NCBI GenBank assembly: GCA_017442465.1
Contig: JAFRZQ010000206.1
Location: forward strand, 1 to 7,362
Direction: 5' to 3'
Length of the DNA: 7,362 nt
Source of the DNA: Anaerotignum sp.
GTDB taxonomy: Bacteria > Bacillota > Clostridia > Lachnospirales > Anaerotignaceae
The notes under the pieces were generated by a model, which was given only the letters and a program-made list of their open reading frames with translations, did no database searches and was not told where the DNA came from. The position numbers were made by a program, and so were the translations under genes. Shown here piece after piece: positions 1-5,972 of this stretch (position 1 is its first letter; the number at the start of each line of letters is the position of its first letter).

Positions 1-62
1 GCTTCCTTCCCCATGGCCATATAGCCTTTGGCAGAAGAAAGATGGCAACCGATATAAAACAT
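1..62 (-). CDS. nfo: Endonuclease IV (AP endonuclease), N-terminal 20 residues, runs off the window
   Basis: The minus strand reads MFYIGCHLSSAKGYMAMGKE from an ATG at 62-60. This is the typical N-terminus of bacterial endonuclease IV (family consensus approximately M-x-Y-I-G-C-H-L-S-S-x-K-G), a zinc-dependent TIM-barrel enzyme that cuts the backbone 5' of abasic sites in base excision repair. Only the start lies in the window. A strong AAGGAGG sits 8 nt upstream of the ATG and overlaps the TAA stop of the XRE/cupin gene, so the two genes form a tightly spaced, probably co-translated operon. No catalytic residue is visible in so short a piece; the identification rests on the N-terminal signature, the start codon and the ribosome binding site. 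Confidence 0.82.
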   Translation of the reverse strand, partial: MFYIGCHLSSAKGYMAMGKE

Positions 63-74
63 CTGTTGTCCTCC

Positions 75-620
75 TTAACCGATATAATAAACGATATTGG
101 TAAATTCCGTCATGATCTCACCGCGGTTCAGATAGGTATGGGGCTGGGTGCAGTCAAAGTGGATAAAGTCCCCTTCTTTCAGCACATATTCCTCCCCCGC
201 ATAAAGCAGTACCATTTCCCCTTTTGTCACCAGCACATACTCGTGGGTCTTATGGCCGTGACCTTCGGAAGTAAACTCCCCGTTCACATCCAGTTCACTG
301 TTGAAAAATTCAAAATCCCGGGCAGGATTGGCTGTGCTGTAGTGGTATACGCGGTAACCTTCATGTTCCACCAGGGCACTTTCATTCTTACGGATCACCA
401 GGGGCGCTTCGATCTGTTCGTCGATCAGTTTTGTATAGGAAACCTGCAGACCGGAAGCGATCTTCCAGAGGGTATTGATGGTAGGGCTGGATTCACCCTT
501 TTCGATCTGGCTCAGCATCACCTTGCTGACACCGGAAAGTTCAGACAATTTCCCCAGACTCAGATTTCGTTCCGCCCGCAGGCGTTTTAGGTTCATAGCA
601 ATGATTTCATTGAGTTGCAT
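75..620 (-). CDS. XRE-family transcriptional regulator with C-terminal cupin domain
   Basis: A 181-aa DNA-binding regulator. Residues about 8-63 form a helix-turn-helix of the XRE/Cro type, with SQIEKGESSPTINTLWKIA typical of the third to fifth helices. Residues about 105-178 form a single cupin barrel. The first cupin motif is exact (H121-x-H123-x3-E127-x6-G134) and the second supplies H161-x3-N165, so the metal-binding set His/His/Glu/His is intact and a small-molecule or metal ligand is likely. I start at the ATG at 620 (MQLNEII), 6 nt after an AGGGGGAA ribosome binding site. The in-frame ATG at 638 lies in front of that site and almost on the predicted transcription start. The family often regulates its own gene and nearby transport or amino-acid genes; the divergent permease is a candidate target. 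The ligand is unknown. nfo follows directly. Confidence 0.9.
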   Translation of the reverse strand: MQLNEIIAMNLKRLRAERNLSLGKLSELSGVSKVMLSQIEKGESSPTINTLWKIASGLQVSYTKLIDEQIEAPLVIRKNESALVEHEGYRVYHYSTANPARDFEFFNSELDVNGEFTSEGHGHKTHEYVLVTKGEMVLLYAGEEYVLKEGDFIHFDCTQPHTYLNRGEIMTEFTNIVYYIG

Positions 621-634
621 CAAGTTTCCCCCTT

Positions 635-655
635 TCATATGTTATTAGTATATCA
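635..655 (-). promoter_or_regulatory. Extended -10 promoter of the XRE/cupin gene with overlapping imperfect dyad
   Basis: On the minus strand, TGATATACT (655-647) is an extended -10 (TG-n-TATACT). It would start transcription about 20 nt before the chosen ATG. No good -35 is visible at 17 bp, which fits an extended -10 promoter. The same stretch holds an imperfect dyad, TGATAT-N9-ATATGA, spanning 21 bp. This could be an autoregulatory operator, but one mismatch and high AT content make that weak. Confidence 0.45.
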
Positions 656-682
656 CAAATTCAGAAAAAATCGAGTTTCTTC

Positions 683-711
683 TTGAAAGACGCCTTTTTC
701 AGCCGTATAAT
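683..711 (+). promoter_or_regulatory. Sigma-A promoter of the SLC13-type permease
   Basis: TTGAAA (683-688), a 17-bp spacer and a perfect TATAAT (706-711) make the best promoter in the window. The predicted start near 718 leaves a leader of about 40 nt before the permease ATG. It faces away from the XRE promoter, with the two -10 boxes about 55 bp apart, so a regulator bound between them could affect both genes. Confidence 0.8.
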
Positions 712-756
712 GAACAGCGTTGACAAAAACTTACAGAAAAATATAGGTAACTGCTT

Positions 757-1917
757 ATGAATAAAGAAAAACTCATCGCTTTTTTCAAAAAAGAAACCAT
801 CCTGTGCATTTCCGGGGTGCTGGCATTTGTTTCTGCCTTCATCATCCCGCCGGATGCAGGATATATCGAATACTGTGACGTTCGGGTACTGGTGCTCCTG
901 TTCTGCCTGATGGCCGTCATGGGCGGCTTCCAGCAGCTGGGGGTATTCGACCGAATGGCGAACCTCCTTCTGGCAAGGGCCAGAAAAATGCGTCAGCTGG
1001 CCACCACGCTGGTCATGCTGTGCTTCTTCTCCGCCATGTTCGTCACCAATGACGTAGCCCTCATCACCTTCGTCCCCTTCACCATCATGCTGCTGGAAAG
1101 GGCGAACCTGAGAGAAAAAATGATCCCCTTCATCGTGCTGCAGACCATTGCCGCCAACCTGGGCAGTATGCTGACGCCTGTGGGCAACCCCCAGAATCTG
1201 TTCCTGTATACCATCTCCGGTATGGGCATGGGCGAATTTTTCGCCGTAACGGTGCCTTATGTGGCAGTGTCCTACTTCTTCCTGTATGTATTCTGCTATT
1301 TTCAGGGCAGAACGCCCCTTGTAACAGAAAAACAGGAGCCGAAGAAACAGTGGACCGTTCATGATAAGGTATTCCTTATCGCATTGGGGCTGCTGTTCCT
1401 GTTCTGTCTGCTGGCAGTGTTTCGCATTGCGCCCTATCAGGCGATCCTGGTCATTATTCTTGTGTGGTTCCTTTTCTTCCAGAAAGGGATTCTAAAAGGT
1501 CTGGACTACAATCTGCTCCTGACCTTCGTATTTTTCTTCGTTCTCATCGGCAATCTGGGGCGCATCCCCGTCATCCGCGAAACTTTACAGAACCTGCTCC
1601 TTGGCAGAGAAGTCATCGTATCCTTCCTGGCCAGCCAGTTTATCAGTAATGTGCCTGCGGCTGTGCTCCTTTCCGAATTTACAACGGCTTATGACGCCCT
1701 CATCGCAGGGGTGAATATCGGCGGTCTGGGTACACTGATCGCCTCCATGGCCAGCCTCATCTCCTACAAATATTACGCCCAGGCAGAAGGGGCAAAAATA
1801 GGGAAATACATGCTGCAGTTCACATGGATGAATATCCTCTTTGAAGTCATCCTTCTGGCGGTATATTTCCTGTTACCCTATGTACCGGAGATCCATATCG
1901 CAGACTTCTTCAAATAA
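757..1917 (+). CDS. SLC13/ArsB-type (ion transporter superfamily) membrane permease
   Basis: A 386-aa polytopic inner-membrane protein with about ten hydrophobic segments from residue 14 to 373. It has the two-fold repeated signature of the SLC13/CitM/ArsB/NhaD group. Half one has TNDVALITFVP (97-107) followed by TPVGNPQN (140-147). Half two has SNVPAAVLLS (298-307) followed by GGLGTLIASMASLISYK (322-338). In this superfamily such helix-breaking loops bind substrate and cation. A polar stretch (about 183-204) links the halves and is probably cytoplasmic. The family moves di- and tricarboxylates, sulfate, arsenite or sodium; the sequence does not decide which. It is somewhat shorter than many relatives (400-450 aa) but both halves are complete. 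The ATG at 757 follows a modest AGGT ribosome binding site. The gene has its own strong promoter and ends at a terminator shared with the convergent transporter gene. Confidence 0.85.
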   Translation: MNKEKLIAFFKKETILCISGVLAFVSAFIIPPDAGYIEYCDVRVLVLLFCLMAVMGGFQQLGVFDRMANLLLARARKMRQLATTLVMLCFFSAMFVTNDVALITFVPFTIMLLERANLREKMIPFIVLQTIAANLGSMLTPVGNPQNLFLYTISGMGMGEFFAVTVPYVAVSYFFLYVFCYFQGRTPLVTEKQEPKKQWTVHDKVFLIALGLLFLFCLLAVFRIAPYQAILVIILVWFLFFQKGILKGLDYNLLLTFVFFFVLIGNLGRIPVIRETLQNLLLGREVIVSFLASQFISNVPAAVLLSEFTTAYDALIAGVNIGGLGTLIASMASLISYKYYAQAEGAKIGKYMLQFTWMNILFEVILLAVYFLLPYVPEIHIADFFK

Positions 1918-1924
1918 ACAAAAG

Positions 1925-1960
1925 AAAAGCCTCATGTCACTAAGACATGAGGCTTATTTT
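1925..1960. terminator. Bidirectional intrinsic terminator between the permease and the lysine transporter
   Basis: A perfect 12-bp stem (AAGCCTCATGTC at 1927-1938 with its complement at 1944-1955) has a 5-nt ACTAA loop. It is followed by ATTTTT on the plus strand and, read from the other side, by TTTTCTTT on the minus strand. It begins 7 bp after the permease stop and 9 bp before the stop of the convergent gene, so it serves both. Confidence 0.92.
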
Positions 1961-1969
1961 TATGCTTGC

Positions 1970-3625
1970 TTATTTTTCAGCGGGCAGTTCCTTTGCGCCG
2001 TATGCTTTACGGATCACCATAACAACTACGATCATGGAGATCAGAGCGATAGGCAGACAGATCAACCAGTTCTGAACGAAACCAGCGATCACATAGTTTA
2101 CTGCGGATACCGCTGCAACAGTCAGAGCGTAAGGCAGCTGTGTGGAAACGTGGTTCACGTGGTCACACTGTGCACCTGTGGAAGCCATGATTGTTGTATC
2201 GGAGATAGGGGAGCAGTGGTCACCACAAACCGCACCAGCCAGAGTCGCTGCTACTGTAATGATGAGCAGTTCGCTGGAAGGGTCCATGATAGGCACTACG
2301 ATAGGCAGCAGGATACCAAATGTGCCCCAGGATGTACCTGTTGCAAATGCCAGGAATACAGCGATGCAGAATACGATCACAGGGATCAGGTTTGTCAGTA
2401 CGCCTGTGCTGTTTTCCAGGATACCAGCTACGAATACGTCAGCACCCAGCAGACCTGTAACGCCGGACAGTGTCCATGCGAATGTCAGGATCATGATCGC
2501 GGGAACCATTGCTTTGAAGCCTTCGGGCAGGCAGTCCATGAACTGACGGAATGTCAGAACCTTACGAGGGATGTACAGGAAGAATGTGATGATCAGCGCT
2601 GCAGCGGAGCCCAGCAGCAGACCAACGGAAGCATCGCAGTTTGCAAATGCATTGATGAATGTTTCACCATCGAAGAAACCGCCTGTGTAGATCATACCAA
2701 CGATACAGGAGATGATCAGAACAACTACGGGCAGGATCAGGTCGATTACTTTACCGTTACCAACGGGAGCCTGTGCTGCATCAGCACCAGCGTAGGGTCT
2801 TGCATCTGTTGTGTACAGGTCGTCGTTCAGCTGTGCGTTTCTTTCATGTTCCAGCATGGGGCCGAAGTCTGTGTTTGTCAGTGTCAGGCAAACCATTGTC
2901 AGGATTGTCAAGAGAGCATAGAAGTTGTAAGGGATCGCTCTGATGAACAGGTCCAGACCGTTCACGCCTTCTACAACGCCGGCTACAGCAGCAGCCCAGG
3001 AAGAGATAGGAGCGATGATACATACGGGAGCAGCTGTTGCGTCGATCAGGTACGCCAGTTTTGCTCTGGAAACTTTGTGTGTGTCTGTTACAGGTCTCAT
3101 AACGGAACCTACTGTCAGACAGTTGAAGTAGTCATCTACGAAGATCAGGCAGCCCAGCAGGGATGTACCCAGCATTGCGCCAGTTCTTGTTTTGAATGTT
3201 TTGGAAGCCCATCTGCCGTATGCAGCAGAGCCGCCTGCTTTGTTCATCAGTGCTACGATGATACCCAGGATTACCAGGAAGATCAGGATACCTACGTTCC
3301 AGCTGTCAGACAGTTTTGCCAGCATGCCGCCGTCTGTGCTGTTTGTGAAGATTGTCAGGTAAGCCAGCTTGGGGTCAAAGTTCGCATAGAACAGACCACC
3401 TACTACGATACCGATGAACAGGGAGGAATAAACTTCCTTTGTGATCAGCGCCAGAATGATCGCTACCAGTGGAGGTACCAGAGACCATGCTGTTGCATAC
3501 ATGTTGCTTACATATTCAGCTTCTGCTTCGCCGCCGAATACTGTCATGGACATGGCCAGAGATACCAGAGTCAGTACCGCGAAAATGCCAAGCCATTTGC
3601 TTCTGAGGTTAGCTTTTTTGTTCAT
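1970..3625 (-). CDS. lysW: NhaC-superfamily transporter under lysine riboswitch control, probable lysine transporter (LysW type)
   Basis: A 551-aa polytopic membrane protein of the NhaC family. Visible signatures are DDYFNCLTVGSVMRPVTD (164-181), GTSWGTFGILLPIVVPI (430-446) and GDHCSPISDTTIMAS (468-482). There are about a dozen hydrophobic segments, a polar loop at about 252-292 and a short basic C-terminus. By similarity alone it would be called a Na+/H+ antiporter. The leader, however, carries a full lysine riboswitch, and NhaC-type genes with this element were proposed from comparative genomics as lysine transporters (LysW); I infer sodium- or proton-coupled lysine uptake. The start is the ATG at 3625, with GAAAGGAG 7 nt upstream; the in-frame ATG at 3709 lies inside the terminator region. 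About 65 Leu codons include no TTA or CTA and Ser never uses TCA, unlike the neighbouring permease, suggesting high expression when induced. Confidence 0.88.
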   Translation of the reverse strand: MNKKANLRSKWLGIFAVLTLVSLAMSMTVFGGEAEAEYVSNMYATAWSLVPPLVAIILALITKEVYSSLFIGIVVGGLFYANFDPKLAYLTIFTNSTDGGMLAKLSDSWNVGILIFLVILGIIVALMNKAGGSAAYGRWASKTFKTRTGAMLGTSLLGCLIFVDDYFNCLTVGSVMRPVTDTHKVSRAKLAYLIDATAAPVCIIAPISSWAAAVAGVVEGVNGLDLFIRAIPYNFYALLTILTMVCLTLTNTDFGPMLEHERNAQLNDDLYTTDARPYAGADAAQAPVGNGKVIDLILPVVVLIISCIVGMIYTGGFFDGETFINAFANCDASVGLLLGSAAALIITFFLYIPRKVLTFRQFMDCLPEGFKAMVPAIMILTFAWTLSGVTGLLGADVFVAGILENSTGVLTNLIPVIVFCIAVFLAFATGTSWGTFGILLPIVVPIMDPSSELLIITVAATLAGAVCGDHCSPISDTTIMASTGAQCDHVNHVSTQLPYALTVAAVSAVNYVIAGFVQNWLICLPIALISMIVVVMVIRKAYGAKELPAEK

Positions 3626-3686
3626 AACCCTTCTCCTTTCAGGAATTTGAATAAAATAGAATGATTGCTTGTGTGTGGAAACACAT

Positions 3687-3713
3687 AAGAAAAGCCGTGC
3701 GCACGGCACGGCT
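3687..3713 (-). terminator. Intrinsic terminator in the lysW leader (riboswitch expression platform)
   Basis: On the minus strand an 8-bp GC-rich stem (AGCCGTGC with GCACGGCT, 5-nt loop) is followed by TTTTCTT. It lies 34 nt downstream of the riboswitch P1 helix and 62 nt before the lysW start codon, the right place for lysine-dependent early termination. I could not identify an obvious antiterminator that pairs P1 with this stem. Confidence 0.85.
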
Positions 3714-3734
3714 CATAATCATGGATCGATTATG
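3714..3734 (-). other. 7-bp hairpin stacked on the leader terminator
   Basis: CATAATC (3734-3728 on the minus strand) pairs with GATTATG (3720-3714) across a 7-nt loop. It directly abuts the terminator stem with no unpaired base, so the two could stack coaxially. It may help terminator folding or take part in the switch between aptamer and terminator; its role is not established from sequence. Confidence 0.5.
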
Positions 3735-3746
3735 TTGCTTAGTTCC

Positions 3747-3904
3747 GATAGCGCTCCACATAAGTGACAGTACATTACATATTTTGCAATGTCCCAGCCA
3801 TATCCTCTTTTCGGGCAGAGGAAACAGCTTCGGCAACGCTGCCTTTCTCCTCCAGCCGCCCTTGGCTTTTCGGGAGGGCTACTCATCAGCATTGCGCCTC
3901 TATC
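3747..3904 (-). ncRNA. Lysine riboswitch (L box) aptamer
   Basis: Transcribed on the minus strand toward lysW. P1 pairs GATAG (3904-3900) with CTATC (3751-3747). Next comes the conserved AGAGGCGC, matching the L-box AGAGGUGC. P2 pairs GCAATGCT with AGCGTTGC (one G-U), with ATGAGTA in its internal loop and an AGCC/GGCT tip closing AAGGGC. The conserved GCCGAAG follows. P3 pairs TCCTCT with AGAGGA around a GCCCGAAA loop, then GGCTGGGAC. P4 pairs ACATTGCA with TGTAATGT (one G-U) around AAATA. P5 is very short (CAC/GTG). GGGC in loop 2 (3861-3858) and GCCC in loop 3 (3816-3813) form the kissing pair expected of this class. Lysine binding should favour P1 and the downstream terminator, shutting off lysW. 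Confidence 0.93.
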
Positions 3905-3907
3905 ATT

Positions 3908-3925
3908 GTCTGACTTTTATCAGAC
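3908..3925 (-). other. Small hairpin just upstream of the riboswitch P1 helix
   Basis: GTCTGAT and GTCAGAC on the minus strand form a 7-bp stem (one G-U) with an AAAA loop, ending 3 nt before the aptamer P1. If the promoter at 3933-3961 is right, this hairpin sits at the very 5' end of the transcript, where it could protect the leader RNA. It could also be incidental. Confidence 0.4.
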
Positions 3926-3932
3926 TTCTATT

Positions 3933-3961
3933 GTCTTATCACACTCTCTGCCGAAAGTCAA
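3933..3961 (-). promoter_or_regulatory. Probable promoter of the lysW leader
   Basis: On the minus strand TTGACT (3961-3956) is a good -35, followed after 17 bp by TAAGAC (3938-3933), a poor -10. An overlapping GATAAG (3940-3935) fits the -10 consensus better but at only 15 bp. Either choice starts transcription shortly before the aptamer, as a riboswitch-controlled leader requires. Confidence 0.5.
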
Positions 3962-3982
3962 GTGTCTTTGGCGAAAAACACT
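3961..3982. repeat. 22-bp dyad abutting the -35 of the lysW promoter
   Basis: AGTGTCTTT and AAAAACACT flank GGCG. The arms pair in 8 of 9 positions (one C/A mismatch). The dyad overlaps the last base of the -35 hexamer of the lysW leader promoter, so a protein bound here could activate or block it. The spacing does not match a cre site (TG and CG are 5 nt apart, not 4). No regulator is assigned. Confidence 0.4.
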
Positions 3983-4036
3983 GTTTTTTCCTGCATTTTC
4001 AGGAAATTTCGGTCAGAAAGAGGGACTTCCTGTATA

Positions 4037-4045
4037 CATAGTATA
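4037..4045 (+). promoter_or_regulatory. Candidate sporulation-type -10 element for the PG-binding operon
   Basis: CATAGTATA fits the CATAnnnTA -10 of sigma-K/sigma-E promoters and lies 32 bp before the start codon at 4078. No convincing -35 (ATA-type or AC) stands at the usual distance, and no sigma-A -35 pairs with the overlapping TATACA. The call is supported mainly by the SpoIID-like gene downstream. Confidence 0.3.
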
Positions 4046-4077
4046 GAAGAAAGACCTTTCACGAAAGGAATGCTGTC

Positions 4078-4542
4078 ATGTATCCATACTTTCAGAAAAA
4101 CACATCCCTTCATACAGCAGAAAGCACCGCATCAGACCCTATCCGCGGGTTTCTCTCCGAAAATCCCGCCTTTGGCACCCTCATCTTTCAGGTGACCGGC
4201 GGCCAGGGGGCATTTCCCGTGGCAGGGGCGACCATCGTTCTGACAAAAGAGCTGAACGACCAGCAGAGCCTTTCCTTTACCATCACCACGGATGAAAGCG
4301 GGAAGACCGCCCCGCTTTCCCTGCCCGCGCCGGATAAGGAGCTTTCCCAGCGACCGGGAAACGGCACCGTTTTTGCCACCTATCAGGCAACGGTTTCCGC
4401 GCCGAACCATGTGACGACCGAAATACGCGATCTTCCCGTGTTTGACGGCATCACCACCATACAGCCCGTCAGCCTTTCCCCGGATTTCGGTCAGAAAACC
4501 AGCCCGCCGGAAGAAATCGAAGACAAGGAACCAGACCTATAA
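4078..4542 (+). CDS. Small beta-rich protein (carboxypeptidase-regulatory-like fold), partner of the PG-binding protein
   Basis: A 154-aa protein of unknown function. Residues about 33-133 look like a transthyretin/CarboxypepD_reg-type beta sandwich: GTLIFQVTGG (33-42), PVAGATIVLT (47-56), then TTDESGKTAPLSLPAP (70-85) as the typical turn, YQATVSAPN (102-110) and a closing strand near 124-132. An acidic, proline-rich tail (141-154) follows. There is no signal peptide, transmembrane segment or catalytic motif. AAAGGA lies 8 nt before the ATG. The stop is 30 bp before the next gene, which has its own strong ribosome binding site, so the two form an operon; the second product carries SpoIID-like and peptidoglycan-binding domains. 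I infer a structural or adaptor role alongside it, possibly in the spore envelope. The fold assignment is by eye and moderately sure. Confidence 0.75.
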   Translation: MYPYFQKNTSLHTAESTASDPIRGFLSENPAFGTLIFQVTGGQGAFPVAGATIVLTKELNDQQSLSFTITTDESGKTAPLSLPAPDKELSQRPGNGTVFATYQATVSAPNHVTTEIRDLPVFDGITTIQPVSLSPDFGQKTSPPEEIEDKEPDL

Positions 4543-4572
4543 TTAAGGAAAGCATAAGGAGGATTGATCCCC

Positions 4573-5925
4573 ATGGGTTCTCAGCAATTACCCTTCATCC
4601 CGGAAACCATCACCGTACACCTGGGCCTGCCCGACCAATACGCAGAAAATGTGACGGTCTCCTTCCCCGATTACATCAAAAACGTGGCATCCAGCGAAAT
4701 TTATCCCACCTGGCCGGAATCGGCTATCCGTGCCAACATCTATGCCCAGATCACCTATGCACTGAATCGGGTCTATAACGAATTTTATCGTTCTCAGGGC
4801 TATGATTTTGACATCACCTCCGAGACCCAGTTCGACCAGAAATTCATCAAAGGACGGGATATCTACGAAAACATCAGCCGGATCGTGGATGAGATCTTTA
4901 ATGATTATGTGGTGCGTCAGGGGCGCATTGATCCCTACTTCACCGCCTACTGCAACGGCACCACATCCACCTGCGCAGGTCTTTCCCAGTGGGGCACCGT
5001 ATCCCTTGCCAATCAGGGGCTGACGCCCTATCAGATCCTGCAGTATTACTACGGCGATGACATCGGCATTCTGGAAAACGCCCCTATCCGAACCAATATC
5101 CCCACCTATCCCGGCATTCCCCTGCGGGTAGGTTCTTCGGGGAATGATGTGAAGACCATTCAGTTACAGTTAAATCGCATCCGCAGGAATTATCCTGCCA
5201 TTCCGCTGATCCCCAATCCCAACGGGGTGTATGGTGCCTCCACCAGAAACGCCGTGCAGGCTTTCCAGCGCATCTTCAACCTGACGCCCGACGGTATCGT
5301 CGGCAAAGCCACATGGTATCAGCTGAAATATATCTACAACGGGGTGAAACGGCTGAATGAACTGACCAGTGAAGGGCTTACCTTGGAGGAAGTGACACGC
5401 CCTTTCCCCGAAGTTCTGCGGGAAGGCGAAACCGGAGTGGATGTCCGTTCCCTGCAGTATTATCTGGCTGTCATTTCCTATTTCAGTGATGGGGCCGTGC
5501 CTTCTGTTACCGTTGACGGCATTTTCGGCCCTGCCACCACGCAAGCCGTCATTGCCTTCCAGAACCTGGCCGGACTGACCGCCGACGGTATTGTAGGATT
5601 ACAGACATGGGTACGGCTGGAGGAAGCCTATCGGGATATCCTTCGCAGCCTTCCCCCGAATTTCGCAGAGGGCAATGCCCGTTTATACCCCGGCTATGTC
5701 CTTTCTGAAGGCTTGCAGAACGAAGACGTCCGGGATCTGCAGACTTATCTCAGGGGCATTGCGGAGTACACAGGCACCATTCCCGCCATCCCTGTCACTG
5801 GCTATTTCGGCACCCAGACAAGAGACGCGGTTTCCGCCCTGCAGGCGCAGAACGGTCTGCCTGCCTCGGGTACGGTGGGCGCGCCCACATGGAATCTGAT
5901 CCGCAGGCTGTATGACGCAAGGTAA
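4573..5925 (+). CDS. SpoIID/LytB-like protein with three PG_binding_1 domains
   Basis: A 450-aa protein. Residues about 10-165 resemble a shortened SpoIID/LytB domain: FPDYIKNVASSEIYPTWPES (31-50), where E42 aligns with the conserved Glu of the lytic transglycosylase SpoIID, then AIRANIYAQITYAL (51-64), a Cys pair (C127, C134) and GLSQWGTVSLANQGLTPYQI (136-155) like the SpoIID C-terminal G-x-SQWGA-x-x-x-A motif. Three PG_binding_1 repeats follow at about 184-253, 280-350 and 374-446, each with the pattern D-V-x-x-x-Q-x-x-L and a final G-x-x-G-x-x-T-W. The domain is about half the usual SpoIID length and may not be catalytic. No signal peptide is visible, so it may act inside the mother cell or be released with spores. 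I use the ATG at 4573, 10 nt after AAGGAGG; the in-frame TTG at 4564 touches that site and is unlikely. Confidence 0.85.
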   Translation: MGSQQLPFIPETITVHLGLPDQYAENVTVSFPDYIKNVASSEIYPTWPESAIRANIYAQITYALNRVYNEFYRSQGYDFDITSETQFDQKFIKGRDIYENISRIVDEIFNDYVVRQGRIDPYFTAYCNGTTSTCAGLSQWGTVSLANQGLTPYQILQYYYGDDIGILENAPIRTNIPTYPGIPLRVGSSGNDVKTIQLQLNRIRRNYPAIPLIPNPNGVYGASTRNAVQAFQRIFNLTPDGIVGKATWYQLKYIYNGVKRLNELTSEGLTLEEVTRPFPEVLREGETGVDVRSLQYYLAVISYFSDGAVPSVTVDGIFGPATTQAVIAFQNLAGLTADGIVGLQTWVRLEEAYRDILRSLPPNFAEGNARLYPGYVLSEGLQNEDVRDLQTYLRGIAEYTGTIPAIPVTGYFGTQTRDAVSALQAQNGLPASGTVGAPTWNLIRRLYDAR

Positions 5926-5930
5926 CAAAG

Positions 5931-5962
5931 AAAAAAGGAGTTGGTTTCACCAACTCCTTTCT
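5931..5962. terminator. Bidirectional intrinsic terminator between the PG-binding operon and the epimerase fusion
   Basis: An 11-bp stem (AAAGGAGTTGG at 5934-5944 with CCAACTCCTTT at 5950-5960) has a TTTCA loop. On the minus strand it runs into TTTTTTCTTTG, a strong uridine tract for the gene ending at 5973. On the plus strand only TTTCTGT follows, so termination of the PG-binding operon is probably weaker. Confidence 0.88.
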
Positions 5963-5972
5963 GTATGCTGTA

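Noticed and set aside
42..590. A 182-codon open frame on the plus strand opposite the XRE/cupin gene
   Set aside because: No ribosome binding site, no recognisable domain, and it is fully antisense to a gene with clear HTH and cupin motifs.
621..638. Upstream ATG at 638 as the start of the XRE/cupin gene
   Set aside because: Starting there would translate the ribosome binding site itself, and the predicted transcription start is only a few bases away.
1841..3664. A 607-codon open frame on the plus strand opposite lysW
   Set aside because: It is codon-for-codon antisense to lysW; its protein is a Gln/Cys/Asp/Tyr-rich jumble with no domain, explained by the avoidance of TTA, CTA and TCA in lysW. 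It also overlaps the permease end and the terminator.
3962..3981. CcpA (cre) site upstream of lysW
   Set aside because: The reverse strand has TG, CG and CA in order, but TG and CG are separated by 5 rather than 4 bases, so the consensus does not fit.
3987..4009. TTTCCTG/CAGGAAA inverted repeat as a terminator
   Set aside because: AT-rich 7-bp stem, followed by only three T on the plus strand and by A-rich sequence on the minus strand; no gene ends nearby.
3661..4195. Several overlapping small frames on the plus strand in the lysW leader region
   Set aside because: They lie over the lysine riboswitch and terminator, lack ribosome binding sites and have no recognisable protein features.
4564..4572. 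TTG at 4564 as the start of the PG-binding protein
   Set aside because: It directly touches the AAGGAGG site with no spacer; the ATG at 4573 has normal spacing.
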